A stretch of 64,000 bases of DNA from Peromyscus leucopus (Eukaryota > Chordata > Mammalia > Rodentia > Cricetidae). Positions 49,141 to 60,011 of the stretch are shown here, one piece after another. Under the pieces are notes generated by a model that was not told the DNA's origin, ran no database searches, and saw only the letters and a program-made list of their open reading frames with translations. A program made the translations under genes and the position numbers. Numbering within the stretch: position 1 is the stretch's first letter; the number at the start of each line of letters is the position of its first letter. The DNA is taken from the NCBI RefSeq assembly GCF_004664715.2, contig NC_051070.1:71056200-71120199 (forward strand), given 5' to 3'.

Positions 49141-49689
49141 TTGAGGTTTTTTTTTTTTTTTTTTTTTTTTTAGATTTAGCATTCATTTTAGGTTGACAAG
49201 CTCTCTTATAAGAGATTCTATTCTATTCTGTGCCATTTAAGTAGTTTTTGGAGTTTAGAAATGCAATTTGACATTCTATTTTGCTCCGTAACCAGTAAGA
49301 TAGCATGTACTTCTTTTCTGCTCTTTTTTGTTCAGAATTATGAGTCTTTCTTGAGGGACATGATAGTCATTGATTTCAGGTCTTCCTTCCATTACAGAGA
49401 GATAAATATGAGTACTAGAGCATTTTACTTTAAATAGGTATTTTGTTTCCAGAATTGAAATGGAACAAAACTTTTGTTCCTTCCCCATATTTCAGAAGAG
49501 TTATCTGAGAATCTAGCTCTAATCCTAAATGACTGACTACACCACATCCCCTGGATTTAGGCAAAGTGCAATGACCTATGAGAGTGTGCAGCCTGACTCC
49601 TACATGGTGTGTAGGACAGAGAAGGAGCTGCCTCTTGGCATCTTCTTGAGAGTTCCAACAGCTGTGTTTCCTGAGCAGCTTCACTAACT

Positions 49690-50080
49690 GAATGCTATTT
49701 GGGAGTGTGAAGGTTTCAATGAAAATGGCCCCATAGGCTCAAAAATCTGAATGAGATGGTGGACTGTTTAGGAAGGATCAGTAGGCGTGGCCTTATCAGA
49801 GGAGGTGTGTCGCTGGGGTAGGCTTTGGGATCTCAAAGCCCAAGCCAGGCCCAGTCTCTCCCTCTCTCTGCCTCTTGTTGGTGATCAGATGGAAGCTCTC
49901 AGCTACTGCTCCAGGGACATGGCTACTGCCTGCTGCTACACTTGCCACCATAATCATCATGGCTCACCTCTGAAACTGTAATCAAGTCCTCAATTAACTG
50001 CTTCCTTCTGTAAGTTGTCTTGGTCATGCTGTCTCTTCACAGCAATAAAACAGTAACTGAGACCACAAGTCGGACTGAAC
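49690..50080 (+). repeat. Rodent dispersed repeat (family unassigned)
   Basis: 'tgtcttggtcatgctgtctc', 'ttcacagcaataaaacagta' and 'tcatggctcacctctgaaac' follow a common rodent repeat pattern. Confidence 0.55.
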
Positions 50081-50514
50081 TCTCTGTACCTTGGACCAAG
50101 GAGAGGAAGAATCTAAATAACTTGCCGAGGGAAATTGAAGTAGATTTTTAAATACTAAACCTATATTCTTCATTTGGTCATAAATTTATGGGATAGGAAC
50201 AAGATTGCTGGACAATTAAGTCATTAATTTTTTTAAGACTTCATGGTAGAGATAAATCCTATGTCCAGCTTTTTCTGGAGATATTTTTCTCTGAGAAGAC
50301 CTCACTTAGGGAGAGAAGAGTATTTCTAGGGATCAAAATCTGGGTTGTCTCTAGCAATGACTTCCATCTATCCTGTCAGAATATCCACAGATTATTAAGT
50401 TTCTAGGAATTTGACCTGAGATGAGCTGCTGATTTTCATGAGTCTGGGTAAACCCCACTTAGAGAAGGCACACAGCCCTCCCTCACAGGCCACTCCCTCA
50501 GCCTCCTGCACCCT

Positions 50515-50553
50515 GGGTTTGTGTGCAGCTTCCCTTGCAGTCCCCTCACTGTG
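50515..50553 (-). other. 23-bp-spacer RSS of TRAV6 (proximal copy)
   Basis: Heptamer CACAGTG (50547-50553), spacer 50524-50546, nonamer cacaaaccc (50515-50523). Confidence 0.92.
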
Positions 50554-51035
50554 GCACTCAGAGCACAGTAGTACAGGGCAGAGTCTGCCAGCTGCACTGA
50601 GGACTTCTGCAGGGGGAAGGAGCTGCTGCTCTTCTGGAGAGTGGCCTGGAACCCTTGGTGCTCTGTCCTCTGGTTGTCTGTGAAGCTCTTCAGGAGTAGC
50701 CGAGGGGCTTTGTTGGGATATTGAACATACCAACAAAGGAATGGAGCTGAGTAAGTAGTCTGATAGGTGCAGTTCATCATCACAGGCAACCCCTCTGTGA
50801 CAGTGACCAGGCCTTCTGTCTGGGTCACTGAGTCTCCTTTGCTCCTTCCTGAAAATAAATAAACAAACAAACAAACGAATGAATGAATGAATAAATAAAC
50901 AAGGAGTCACTTTTCTGTGTGAGGAAGAAGGTAAAGACTTCCTCGGTTGTAAGAAAATGATATCCACACTTAGGGTAAATGTAACTTACTGAGCATGAAG
51001 AGGAGCAGCAGAACTGAGCAGGTGTCAGGAAGCAT
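50554..51035 (-). CDS. TRAV6: T-cell receptor alpha variable gene, TRAV6-like (first cassette)
   Basis: V segment of the TCR alpha chain. Exon 1 is 50990-51035, leader MLPDTCSVLLLLFML plus one base; intron 141 bp with GT-AG ends; exon 2 is 50554-50848. The join gives 'RSKGDSVTQTEGLVTVTEG', then Cys in 'MNCTYQTT', Trp in 'FLCWYVQYPNKAPRLLL', framework 3 'EHQGFQATLQKSSSSFPLQK' and 'ALYYCALS'. It strongly resembles mouse TRAV6. An extra Cys lies next to the conserved Trp (usually Phe or Leu). It differs in many positions from the TRAV6-like gene at 2.8 kb, so they belong to different branches. TRAV5 lies 1.3 kb upstream. Predicted functional. Confidence 0.93.
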
Positions 51036-51207
51036 GTTCACAGGAGAAAATGACACTTGGTTCTTGAGTGCACCAAACTCACAGGACAAGTCTCCTGCAG
51101 GACCTTACTGAAACTCCTCACTCATAAACAAGGGCCTCCTTCTGCACAGTGACAGTGTGTCATGTGAAGCCACCACCTGGATGCAGACATTAACCACATC
51201 TGAAGAG

Positions 51208-51223
51208 ACAGCGCCCTCTGCTG
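51208..51223 (-). promoter_or_regulatory. CTCF-like motif upstream of TRAV6
   Basis: The minus strand reads cagcagagggcgctgt, a near-canonical CTCF core, about 175 bp upstream of the TRAV6 start and in the gene's orientation. Confidence 0.6.
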
Positions 51224-51387
51224 ATTTCCCTTCAAACTGCACCACAGATGTCTGTGCAATACACTGTGAATAAACTGGAAACATCACCCAAAGGAAGCAG
51301 GTCTCAAGTCCCCAATCGATGCCTGAAATTACCAGTGTTACTGAACTATGTGTATGCTACGGTATTTTGTGTGCTGAATGTGTATAA

Positions 51388-51392
<5 letters not shown>

Positions 51393-51437
<45 letters not shown>
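51393..51437 (+). repeat. (TA)n microsatellite
   Basis: About 45 bp of pure TA. Confidence 0.97.
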
Positions 51438-51443
<6 letters not shown>

Positions 51444-52267
51444 GCACACCTACCCACTGATAAAAATTTATCTACATTTTCTGAATTTATTAGTTCTTGG
51501 GAAATGTTATGAAATGAATTTTCTTTGCATTCACCTGCTCCCCATACTCCTGCTAGATCCATCCACTCTTCCCTACCAACCCAGTCCCCCTCCTTTTAAA
51601 ACAAACACCTCAGTATTTGAGTTGCAGGTTGTCCTGCATGTATACTATTGGATGTGTGGCCTTCAGTGGAGGGCTGTCTGTGCACCAGGGGCTGCATTTT
51701 TAAAGAAATCTATTCTCTATTCCAGCAGCTACCAACTGTCCCTAGCTCCTTAGCTAAGGGTGGGACGCCCACATTCCCTCTGCCCTACTGCAATTAATTG
51801 CATCTGGCCTGATCCTTTGCAAGTCTTAGGTGTGCTGTCAACCTCTGTGAGTCCATGTGTGCAGATACCATGCTGTGTCTAGAAAACACTGTCTCCTTGT
51901 AGTCATACCCCACCTATGGCTCTTACAGTCTTTCCATTCCCCCTTCCTCAGTGACCTCTGATCTGGGCATGAAGGTGGGTGATGTAGATGTCCCACCTGG
52001 GGCTGAGCATGCCCCAGCCTGTTCTTCTCTGAAGCACAGGAGTTCTGGTTCTCTATGACATTCACAATGTGCTGCAGTCAGGGATGGGGGATGATTAAAC
52101 TGTATTTCAATTTTTAAAACTGGAAAAAAATTGTCCTAAATTGTTTTGAGTGACTTGAAGCTTTGTGTTTTTAATGTCTACACTATAGTTGTCACTTGCC
52201 AACTAACAGCAAATGTACTGGAAGACCTGAGACACAGGATGTGGACTGGGCTCCAGGCCCTGTGTCA

Positions 52268-52306
52268 GGTTTGAGGACAGGCTGCAGGTGCATGTGGAGC
52301 AGTGTG
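52268..52306 (-). other. 23-bp-spacer RSS of TRAV5 with heptamer CACACTG (proximal copy)
   Basis: Heptamer CACACTG (52300-52306), spacer 52277-52299, nonamer cctcaaacc (52268-52276). It has the same fifth-position change as the other TRAV5. Confidence 0.88.
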
Positions 52307-52812
52307 CACTTGCAGCACAGAAGTACATGGCAGAGTCTCCAGGCCGGGTGTCTGTGATGTGCAGGGAGAAGTGTTTGGCTTTCTTATCCTGTAAAACAAT
52401 CAGTCTTTGCTCCTGCTTTCTTTCCACAGTTGAACGAATGTCAATAATGAGCTGAGGATGCTCTCCAGGTCCTTGCTTATACCAAAGGAAGTAGGACAAG
52501 GTACTGTCTGTGTAAGTGCAGTTGATGACAGCGCTGGCTCCCTCCTGGACTCTCAGGGTGGACGGATGCTGCTCCACCTGCTCACCTTGGCTCACCCCTA
52601 TATAGAAAGTTGGAATGAAAAGAGAAAAATTCTCAGGTCATCACTATCCAGGATTCTCTTTTTCTACTCTAACTAAAAAAAATCTGAATAAAATAGAGTT
52701 CCTCCTCGATGTCTCAGAAATGCCCAAGGAATATTCTGTGGCTCTAAAATTTTAACTTGCCATCCAGCTGCAGCCACAAGAACATGAATAAAGTAGGAAC
52801 AAAGTTCTTCAT
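52307..52812 (-). CDS. TRAV5: T-cell receptor alpha variable gene, TRAV5-like (first cassette), GC splice donor
   Basis: V segment of the TCR alpha chain. Exon 1 is 52761-52812, leader MKNFVPTLFMFLWLQLD plus one base; exon 2 is 52307-52597; intron 163 bp. The donor is gcaagt rather than gtaagt or gtgagt, a GC-AG intron. Splicing at it keeps the frame and gives 'GVSQGEQVEQHPSTLRVQEG'. The rest has Cys in 'INCTYTDS', Trp in 'FLWYKQGPG', 'KKAKHFSLHITDTRPGDSAM' and 'YFCAAS'. No stop is seen. It is closely similar to the TRAV5 at 5.5 kb. Lower splicing efficiency is possible. It matches mouse TRAV5 and human TRAV13. Confidence 0.9.
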
Positions 52813-53022
52813 TGTTCTTCCAATTAAATTAAGATCCAGGGTACAATTGGGATGACTAACAGGTCAGTTACAGCTACCAGGGTGTTGTTCTTTCTCAGTA
52901 ACAATTCTACCTCTTGAATCATCCACTCAGCCACTGTGAAAAAGGCTGGGCTTCTGCCCTAAACCTGTACAATCAGCACAAGGAAGTGAATCCTCTGCAT
53001 TCTCCCCAGCAGCTGAGGTCTA

Positions 53023-53040
53023 CTACCACCTTGTGGTTGC
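53023..53040 (-). promoter_or_regulatory. CTCF-like motif upstream of TRAV5
   Basis: The minus strand reads gcaaccacaaggtggtag, about 210 bp upstream of the TRAV5 start and homologous to 6205-6224 (both follow 'cagctgaggt' on the plus strand). Confidence 0.45.
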
Positions 53041-53302
53041 ACTCTTAACCAGTGAGGCCTCTGCATAAGTGTTCTCTAACCTGTGAAGGACTCAGACACA
53101 TAAAACAGCAATATGTTATATCAAGTGTGTTCTAGTGCTGAGAGATCAATAATGGTATTTGTACACACTAGTGAGACTATTTTTTATATTTGAATCTAAT
53201 GTAACACATGTAAAATGCTTCATATATACATGTATATATGTGGTATTTTCATATATAAATGGAATATCTATGATGTGCTCATATATAAGCATATGTGATT
53301 GT

Positions 53303-53327
53303 GTTTGTGTGTGTGTGTGTGTGTGTA
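53303..53327 (+). repeat. (GT)n microsatellite
   Basis: Short pure GT run within AT-rich DNA that contains many 'tatata' motifs. Confidence 0.9.
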
Positions 53328-53689
53328 ACACATTCTGTCTAGAACTATATTTATTAATCCACTTACATATCACAGAATGTTCGGATCATTCATCATGAAC
53401 TCCCCCTTTTCTTAGAGACAGATACTTAGGCCAATATTTGTCTGTGAAAATTACAGTGTGTGAGAAAAGTCTTTGTCAGGTCTCTCATGGGCTTTCAGTT
53501 GCAAGAGGACAATGTTTTTTCTATTTCAATGAGTTCTTGTTGAGAATACAGATAGATGTTTTCATGCATGCATTTTACCTTCTATAGAAGTTGGCCTGGA
53601 ATCACAACTACACATAACTACTCTTAGGAACGTTCTCAGAAATCATTTCATTTAAGGATGGCACCATCCATTTCCCTCACTCACTCCCA

Positions 53690-54710
53690 CAGCGTCTACA
53701 CTGAATCACTGATAGAAGAGCAGTGGTGGATTCCCTGGAGAATCTGCCAAACCTTGCACTAATCCATCTCTTCTCCTTCCTGTGGACCCTCCCAGCACCC
53801 ACTGCTCTAGCCCCATTGCCTTTCCTTCCTGTCAACTGTGAACAGCTTCAAACACTGTGTAACTGGGAACCCAGTCTACTCACAGGCTTGGGAAGCTGAA
53901 GGCCATCTTCACTGTCCTTCCTGTCCTCCATTTCAGTTCCCCCGGTGCCATCCCCAGCCCTGTAACAGACCACTGGTCTGTCCTCTTACTCTTCCTCCAT
54001 TCACTGATGACTCAGCAGATCCTTGCTGCATTTCCTTTCCTAACTCACCACCATTGCTTTGTGTCACATGACAGTAGAGACACTCCACCTGGGAGCCTGA
54101 TAGCCACACCTGCCTGGGCAGCAGGTAGTCCATCTTCACTTTTCTTGATGTCCTACATTGCAGTTTTCCCAGTGTCATCCCAACCCTGTTGCAGACTATA
54201 GTAGGGTCCTGTCCTTCCTCTCTGCTTCCATTCCCCACCTGAACCTTTGGAGGACTCAGCTTCCTTCCTTCCTGTGGATCCCCTCAGCATCCCCTCTAGT
54301 CCATCCCCTTTCCTTCATGTCACCCTCCAATATATAAAACAGTTTCTACCTTAGTGACCACACTGGCGGGGACTCACGGCCAGTTATATAGGTTATTCAC
54401 TCTATCCTTCCTGTCCTTTATTACAGTCTCTCCATTCTCATAATCAGCCTGGTAACAACCTGCTCACAGGTCCCTTACTGAACTTCATTCACTGGACACT
54501 GCATCTCTTGGGTCAGACCCAAGGTCCCTAGTATTTTCAACTCCATATCTCCACATCATTCATTGCCTTACTGCAACCTACTTCATCCAAACTCCCTGTG
54601 GATCTCACCTCTAGGTATGAACAGGATCTCCTTAGCTTGTTACTGGAGTCTCTCTCAGCATTTTATCCTAGGCCACATCTATTCCTTTCTGTCACATGTT
54701 GGCCCACAGA
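53690..54710 (+). repeat. Degenerate tandem repeat, likely L1 5'UTR monomers
   Basis: A unit of about 250 bp recurs around 53905, 54135 and 54395: 'ccatcttcactgtccttcc', 'ccatcttcacttttcttga', 'actctatccttcctgtcctt', each followed by 'cagt...ccc' and 'ccctgtaacagacca'-like text. It sits immediately before L1 ORF1-like sequence, where L1 5'UTR monomers belong. Confidence 0.55.
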
Positions 54711-56400
54711 AACACCCCCTACTAGGCAACCAATAATAACAATAATTCACTAAGACCAAGAAGTTTCAGCAGAAACTGAGAAAGGAAACACTCACTAAAC
54801 AAAGGCAATACCAGATATCAAAACATAGAAACAAATCATCCCAACACCAAACACCTGCACAAAACACAATCATTAATAGAAAAGACAATATATCTCCACC
54901 AGAATCCAGTAACCCTAGTGTACAATTGATCCTGGAAATGCAATAGAGCTAAACCACAAGACAAGGTAATCGAAAATACATATAATGAATTTGCCCAAGG
55001 ACCATTAAGAGGATATGAATAAATCCCTTAGTAAAATCTTTGAAACCACAAACAGTGGAATAAAATATAGAAAACAGTTCAAGATATGCAAGTAGAAACA
55101 TAATCACTGAAGAAAACACTAAGTGAGATAAAAGTAGAAATGAAAAATTTAGGACATCAAACCAAAGCCTCAGAGGTTCACCAACAGAGCAGAAGACATA
55201 GAAGAGAGATTCTCAGGCATTGAAGACAAGGTAAAAGAAATGGACACCTCAGTCAAACAAAATCTTAAATTTACAAAAATCCTAGAATGAAATATCCAGG
55301 AAATCAGGGACACCATGAAAAGACTGAATCTACAAATAGCATAGATAGAGGAAAGAGAAGAAACCTAAGTCATTGGTACATAAATATTTTCAACAAAATC
55401 ATAGAAGAAAATTTCTCTAACATAAATAAGAAGGTACCTATCAAAGTACAAAAAGCATACAGAACACCAAATAGACTAGACCAGAAAAAAAAATTCTCTG
55501 TTGACTCATTATAATCAAAACATTGACTTTACAGAACAAAGAAAGTATATTAAAAAACTGAAAGGAAAAAGACTAAGTAACATATGAAGGCAAACACAGT
55601 ATAATAATAACTGACACTTCACTTGAGACTATAAAGGCCAGAAGAGCCTGGACAGATGTAACACAAACTTTGAGATACAGATGCCAGCCCATACTACTAA
55701 AACCAGGAAAACTATCAATCATAATTAATGAAGAAACAAAAACATTCCAAGATGAATCCAAATTTAAGTAGTATCTACTTACCAATCCAGCGCTACAGAA
55801 GATGACAGAAAGAACTATTAAGAGATTAACCACGCCCAAGAAAAGCACAAAAAATAAATAATCCCAGAGCAGCAAATCAAAAGAGGATGGAAATACACAC
55901 CACAGCAATAAATAACAGGGACCAATGAACACTGCTCTTGGATAACTCTGAATATTAATAGTTTCAATTCCTTAATAAAAAGAAAGAGACCAACAGATTA
56001 GATTAAAAATAGGATTCGTGCATATCAGAAACAACAGAAAATGCACAGATTCGTGGAAACTGAACAACTCATTACTAGCCCCAACTCCAAATTATACCAA
56101 AAAGTAGAAGCAGAAGACTACTATCTAATTCTCTTTATGTGAGCCTAATTACCCTGACATTTAAACACACAAAGATGCAAAAAAGACAGAAAATTACAGA
56201 TAAATATCTGTTATGAACATAGATTAAAAATTCTCAAAAATGCTTGTACACTAAATACAAGATACATTAAAAAAGAATCATCTACTGTAATAAAGTAGGC
56301 TTCATCCCAGAGGTCCAAGGATTGTTCAACATATATAAATCGATAATGTAATCCAGAAATACAGAAAAAGTGGCCTAGATTATTATAAAACACAACAGAG
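54711..56400 (+). mobile_element. L1, ORF1 and following region (degenerate)
   Basis: The frame at 55287-55514 contains 'NIFNKIIEENFSNINKK' and 'KAYRTPNRLDQKKK', a hallmark of rodent L1 ORF1p (an RNA-binding chaperone needed for retrotransposition). Further ORF1 C-terminal phrases ('aggccagaagagcctggaca', 'agatacagatgccagccc') follow in another frame, and ORF2-like A-rich DNA extends to about 56400. Frameshifts and stops show it is inactive. Confidence 0.85.
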
Positions 56401-56639
56401 TTTGCACTGCATTAAAATTAGCTTAGCAACTGAAAAGTGTTGTAACTTATATGGAAAATATCAAGGCAAGGCATGGTGTCACCTAGCAATCACTGTGCTT
56501 TGGCTTGTTCAGGAAGAGTTGGTGGGAGTCCAAGTGCGTGAGGGTGGCTCTAAGAAAAGAGAAGCTGGCCTGGGACTGAACCAGGAGTGGTGGTTGCTAT
56601 AGATGAGTGACTGGCCCCAGTTGCAAAGCTTGGTTTAGA

Positions 56640-57900
56640 AGGGAAAGACAGTGAAAGAATTCAAGATGTCACCTAATATACACTGGAAAGAAATAGTCAA
56701 ATCCAATCCATATGGCCTGCCACTGGAGAAGAGTTGGCAGATAATTCTTCGATTGCCTCAGTGAAGGTGGAAGCAGATAAAGTAAAAGATGAAGATGAAA
56801 ACATGGTACCTCTCTTCAGAATTACTCGGTCACTGATGAAGGTGACAGTATCAGAAGCAGAGCTGGCTTTGAAGAAGTTGAACAGGCTGGAGAAGGAGGA
56901 GCAAACATGAAAATCAACTAAACACAAAAGAAATGAGACTGGAAAATGAGCTGGAGGTGGCTCAAGAGGTGGATGTGATACTTGGTTTTTACATTATGAA
57001 ATTCTCCGACATGAAAACTGCTGTGGATATCACTCTATATAAATAAAACACTGATGGCCAGTGACCAGACAGGAAGTATAGGCGGGACAAGGAGAGAGGA
57101 GAATTGGGGAAACAGGAAGAAGGAGGTAGAGACACTGCAGCCACCGCCAGGACAAGCAACATGTAAGACTCCGGTAAGCCACCAGCCACGTGGCAAGGTA
57201 TAGATTTATAAAAATGGGTTAATTTAAGATAAAAGAACAGTTAGCAAGAAACCTGCCACGGCCATACAGTTTGTAAGTAATATAAGCGTCTGAGTGATTA
57301 TTTTATACATGTATTGTGGGACTGCGGGGCTTGATGGAACCTGGAGAGAAGCCCTCCAGCTACAGAAAACCAGTTGGAATAAAAAGACAGGAAGTTAAAG
57401 AATGTGGGAAAAGAGTCACATAAAGAGAAGAAAGTCAATGATCAACTGGCTTTTTCAATGAAGAGGCAGAAACAGCAAATTAGGAAGTTATTGAACAGCT
57501 TAAGATTCACAAAAGGAATCACTTCATCAGGAAGAGGAGGAGACAGTGACAACTGATCTCAATTATCTAAAAAGATCTGTGAACTTGTTTAACATCCTGA
57601 CGAAATTCAGACCTTAATGGGAGCTAGTGAGAAACTTGAAGTTTAGAACTGAGAAATGAGAAAGAAATCTAAAAGACTCAGTACGGGAAATGGAGATGAT
57701 GACTGATGACTGTAATGGGACAAAAGCTATTGTACAATGGGAAGATACTATTGTGGACCAGATTTAAAAAGAGAATGGGCATTGTCAACTTCAGGTGTGA
57801 GAGCTCACAGGCCTTCAGAAAGGGTGGGATGGAGAGGATGATCCAGTCATGATGACTGTCGAGACAAATGTAGAAGAATGGAAGGTGCTTTTTCTCAATT
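56640..57900 (+). pseudogene. Degenerate coding-like sequence (possible processed pseudogene), split by an LTR
   Basis: The frame around 56720-56910 contains 'KVEADKVKDEDENM' and 'EAELALKKLNRLEKEEQ', charged and helix-like. After the LTR, scraps such as 'QWEDTIVDQI' and 'KAIVQWEDTI' suggest continued coding ancestry. No introns are evident, and stops and frameshifts are frequent. I could not identify the parent gene, and a chance A/G-rich sequence remains possible. Confidence 0.35.
57019..57364 (+). mobile_element. Solo LTR (type B) with TG...CA ends and 6-bp target duplication
   Basis: Begins tgctgtgg and ends cagctaca, flanked by gaaaac at 57013-57018 and 57365-57370. It is closely related to 8820-9208: both contain 'gccacggccatacagtttgt' and 'taagccaccagcca'. 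No internal retroviral sequence remains. Confidence 0.9.
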
Positions 57901-59482
57901 GATACAATTCTTTTGTGTCTTATATTTTGATTTAACTTGAATTTTGATTTTGATTTTAAGGATTTATAGAAGAAAATAATATTTATACTGTTTTTTAAAG
58001 TTTATTGTACATTTGTCTAGAAAGCTTTTAAAACTGCTCTCTGTAGTCCTTAAGCTCCTTTGTTCATTAGATAAAACTTTCAAGTCCAGATTAATCAGGA
58101 ATGAGATTAGGAAAAACATCTATCAACATCTATCAGACAACCTTTTTAATGTGTTGTCTAATTAATATATTCTGTGCCTAATTAATATATTCCAATCTCA
58201 CCTAATTCCATACCACACACTATCAAGAATCTAGGATTATGGTGGTTGCTATTTGTGAATTCTCTGAGATGACTGAATTAGTAATTCCTACTGTAGAATC
58301 TGTCATTTCTAGTGTCAACACTTCTAGCCATGTTCACATAAATGTTATTGACAATTAGGAAATGTTTATTATCCTGGAAGCTCAGATAATCTATATTTGA
58401 AACAGATGTAGTTACAATGGGGATGAAGCTGAATGAATCACAAAAGGATCAGTGAATTTGTGAAGCTCTAGAAAGTAAATGTTTTAGCCAGTCCAGTCAC
58501 TGTTGTAACCACTCAGTGCTGTTTCAAAGTGAAAACACGATGGACAGACAATTCAGGAATGAAGGAACATGGCTGCTTTCCAGTTCCTTACAGAGACAAA
58601 TTGGAGATCAGAGTTTTTCAACTGTGGAATATTATCCGCCGACACTTGGGAAACTACAGTGTTTGGATCACTTTTAATTACTGTATAACTAATTATTCCC
58701 CTATTGAGTGACCTTAGGAGGTTTCAAGTTTTTCTTTTGAAAGCAGTGTTTTTAGTAAGAAATTTTGCTTTTGTATATTACATTGCAAATATATAAATAT
58801 TTTGTAGAATCAATTGCTGCAAGTATTATTGTAATACAAATTGCAAATATGTCTCTCTAGTTGGTCATTTATCTTTTGGCTCTCATAGTTTTTGATGTGA
58901 AATATTTGTTTTATGTTGCATAATGTATTATATATTTTAAAATATCAAAAAATTGTTGAAATCGTGTCTAGGTTAATAAGATTTATTTGCCTTGCCATTC
59001 TACAAATTAATCTATTAGATCTTCAAATTTAATTCTTTTATCAACTTCACATTGAGCAGAATAGCTGGAAGTATTGTCTCATGCTCTTTAAACACAGGAT
59101 GGAAACAGTTGCTCAGAGTTTCCAATGTTGAGAAAAGACAGAATTGATTGTGGAGTGTGTAAGGGGGGTTTATATTTTATGACATTAGCACAAGCATTTG
59201 ATAAAGCGTAGATTTTAGTCATGTAGGCTGATGTTTATGAACATTTGTCCTTTTTTGATATTCATCATGTTGTTATAGAATTCTTTTTTTCATTTTTCTC
59301 GAACATTTATCCTTGTACAAGTCAGTATCATATCAACTGAATTTAAGTGTGAACTTCTACAACAGTATTGTTTTGTTTCCTCACATTTTCTTTGTAATTG
59401 GTAGAGATATGATGAAGCCAAAACTGTACAAAAGCTGCTGCAAGTCTGCCTGTGTCAGGGCTGTAGCTGCACACACAGCTGC
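57901..59482. other. AT-rich spacer downstream of TRAV4
   Basis: Very AT-rich, with short open frames only. I see no V segment, RSS or nameable repeat. Confidence 0.4.
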
Positions 59483-59521
59483 AGTTTGGTGTCAGGCTTC
59501 AGGCTTGCTGAAAGCACTGTG
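59483..59521 (-). other. 23-bp-spacer RSS of TRAV4 (first cassette)
   Basis: Heptamer CACAGTG (59515-59521), spacer 59492-59514, nonamer caccaaact (59483-59491). Confidence 0.9.
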
Positions 59522-60011
59522 CTTCTGCAGCACAGAGGTAGGTGCCTGAGTCCTCCAGCTGGGCAGCCCTGATGTGCAGGATGCTGTAGCTCTCCTTGGA
59601 GTTGAATGTTGACTTTAACCTCCCATTCTCCTTTGTTCCTGAAGCCAGGTAAAAAAGATTGATGAGGCTGCCACTGGGATTCTGCCGGAACCACTGCACA
59701 CTTCTCATGGTGGAAGAAAAATTGCATCTCAGAGCAGAACTGGTTCCCTCCTGGAGACTCAGGACTGAAGGACTCTGCTCCACCTCAACTCCTCTCACCC
59801 CTGTTTGGAAACAAAAGCAAACCAGAATCATCCACACCTGTCTAATATCCCAGGAGACACCATGAGGTGACTGCACAGGAGCTTTGGGTTGGCTCATTCC
59901 CCTTCTACCACTGACATTTCTGGAGAATCCCTAAGGCAACTTAGATGAGCACAACTCACAGCAAATCCACAACCACAGAATCCCCAGCACAGCTCCCAGG
60001 TTCCTCTCCAT
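59522..60011 (-). CDS. TRAV4: T-cell receptor alpha variable gene, TRAV4-like (first cassette)
   Basis: V segment of the TCR alpha chain. Exon 1 is 59960-60011, leader MERNLGAVLGILWLWIC; intron 159 bp with GT-AG ends; exon 2 is 59522-59800. The join gives 'WVRGVEVEQSPSVLSLQEG', then Cys in 'ALRCNFSST', Trp in 'SVQWFRQNPSGS', 'NLFYLASGTKENGRLKSTF' and 'GTYLCAAE'. It closely resembles the TRAV4 at 11.7 kb, with differences clustered at the N-terminus and the CDR2 region. It is the most 5' gene in the window; TRAV5 lies 6.7 kb downstream. No disabling change is seen. Confidence 0.94.

Noticed and set aside
50395..50967. 190-aa open frame on the minus strand over TRAV6
   Set aside because: It is in another frame from the V domain (no Cys-Trp-Cys pattern) and is a shadow of the V exon.
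55573..55932. 119-aa minus-strand frame rich in Leu and Phe, resembling a membrane protein
   Set aside because: It is antisense to L1 ORF1-like sequence; A-rich L1 read backwards gives hydrophobic peptides.
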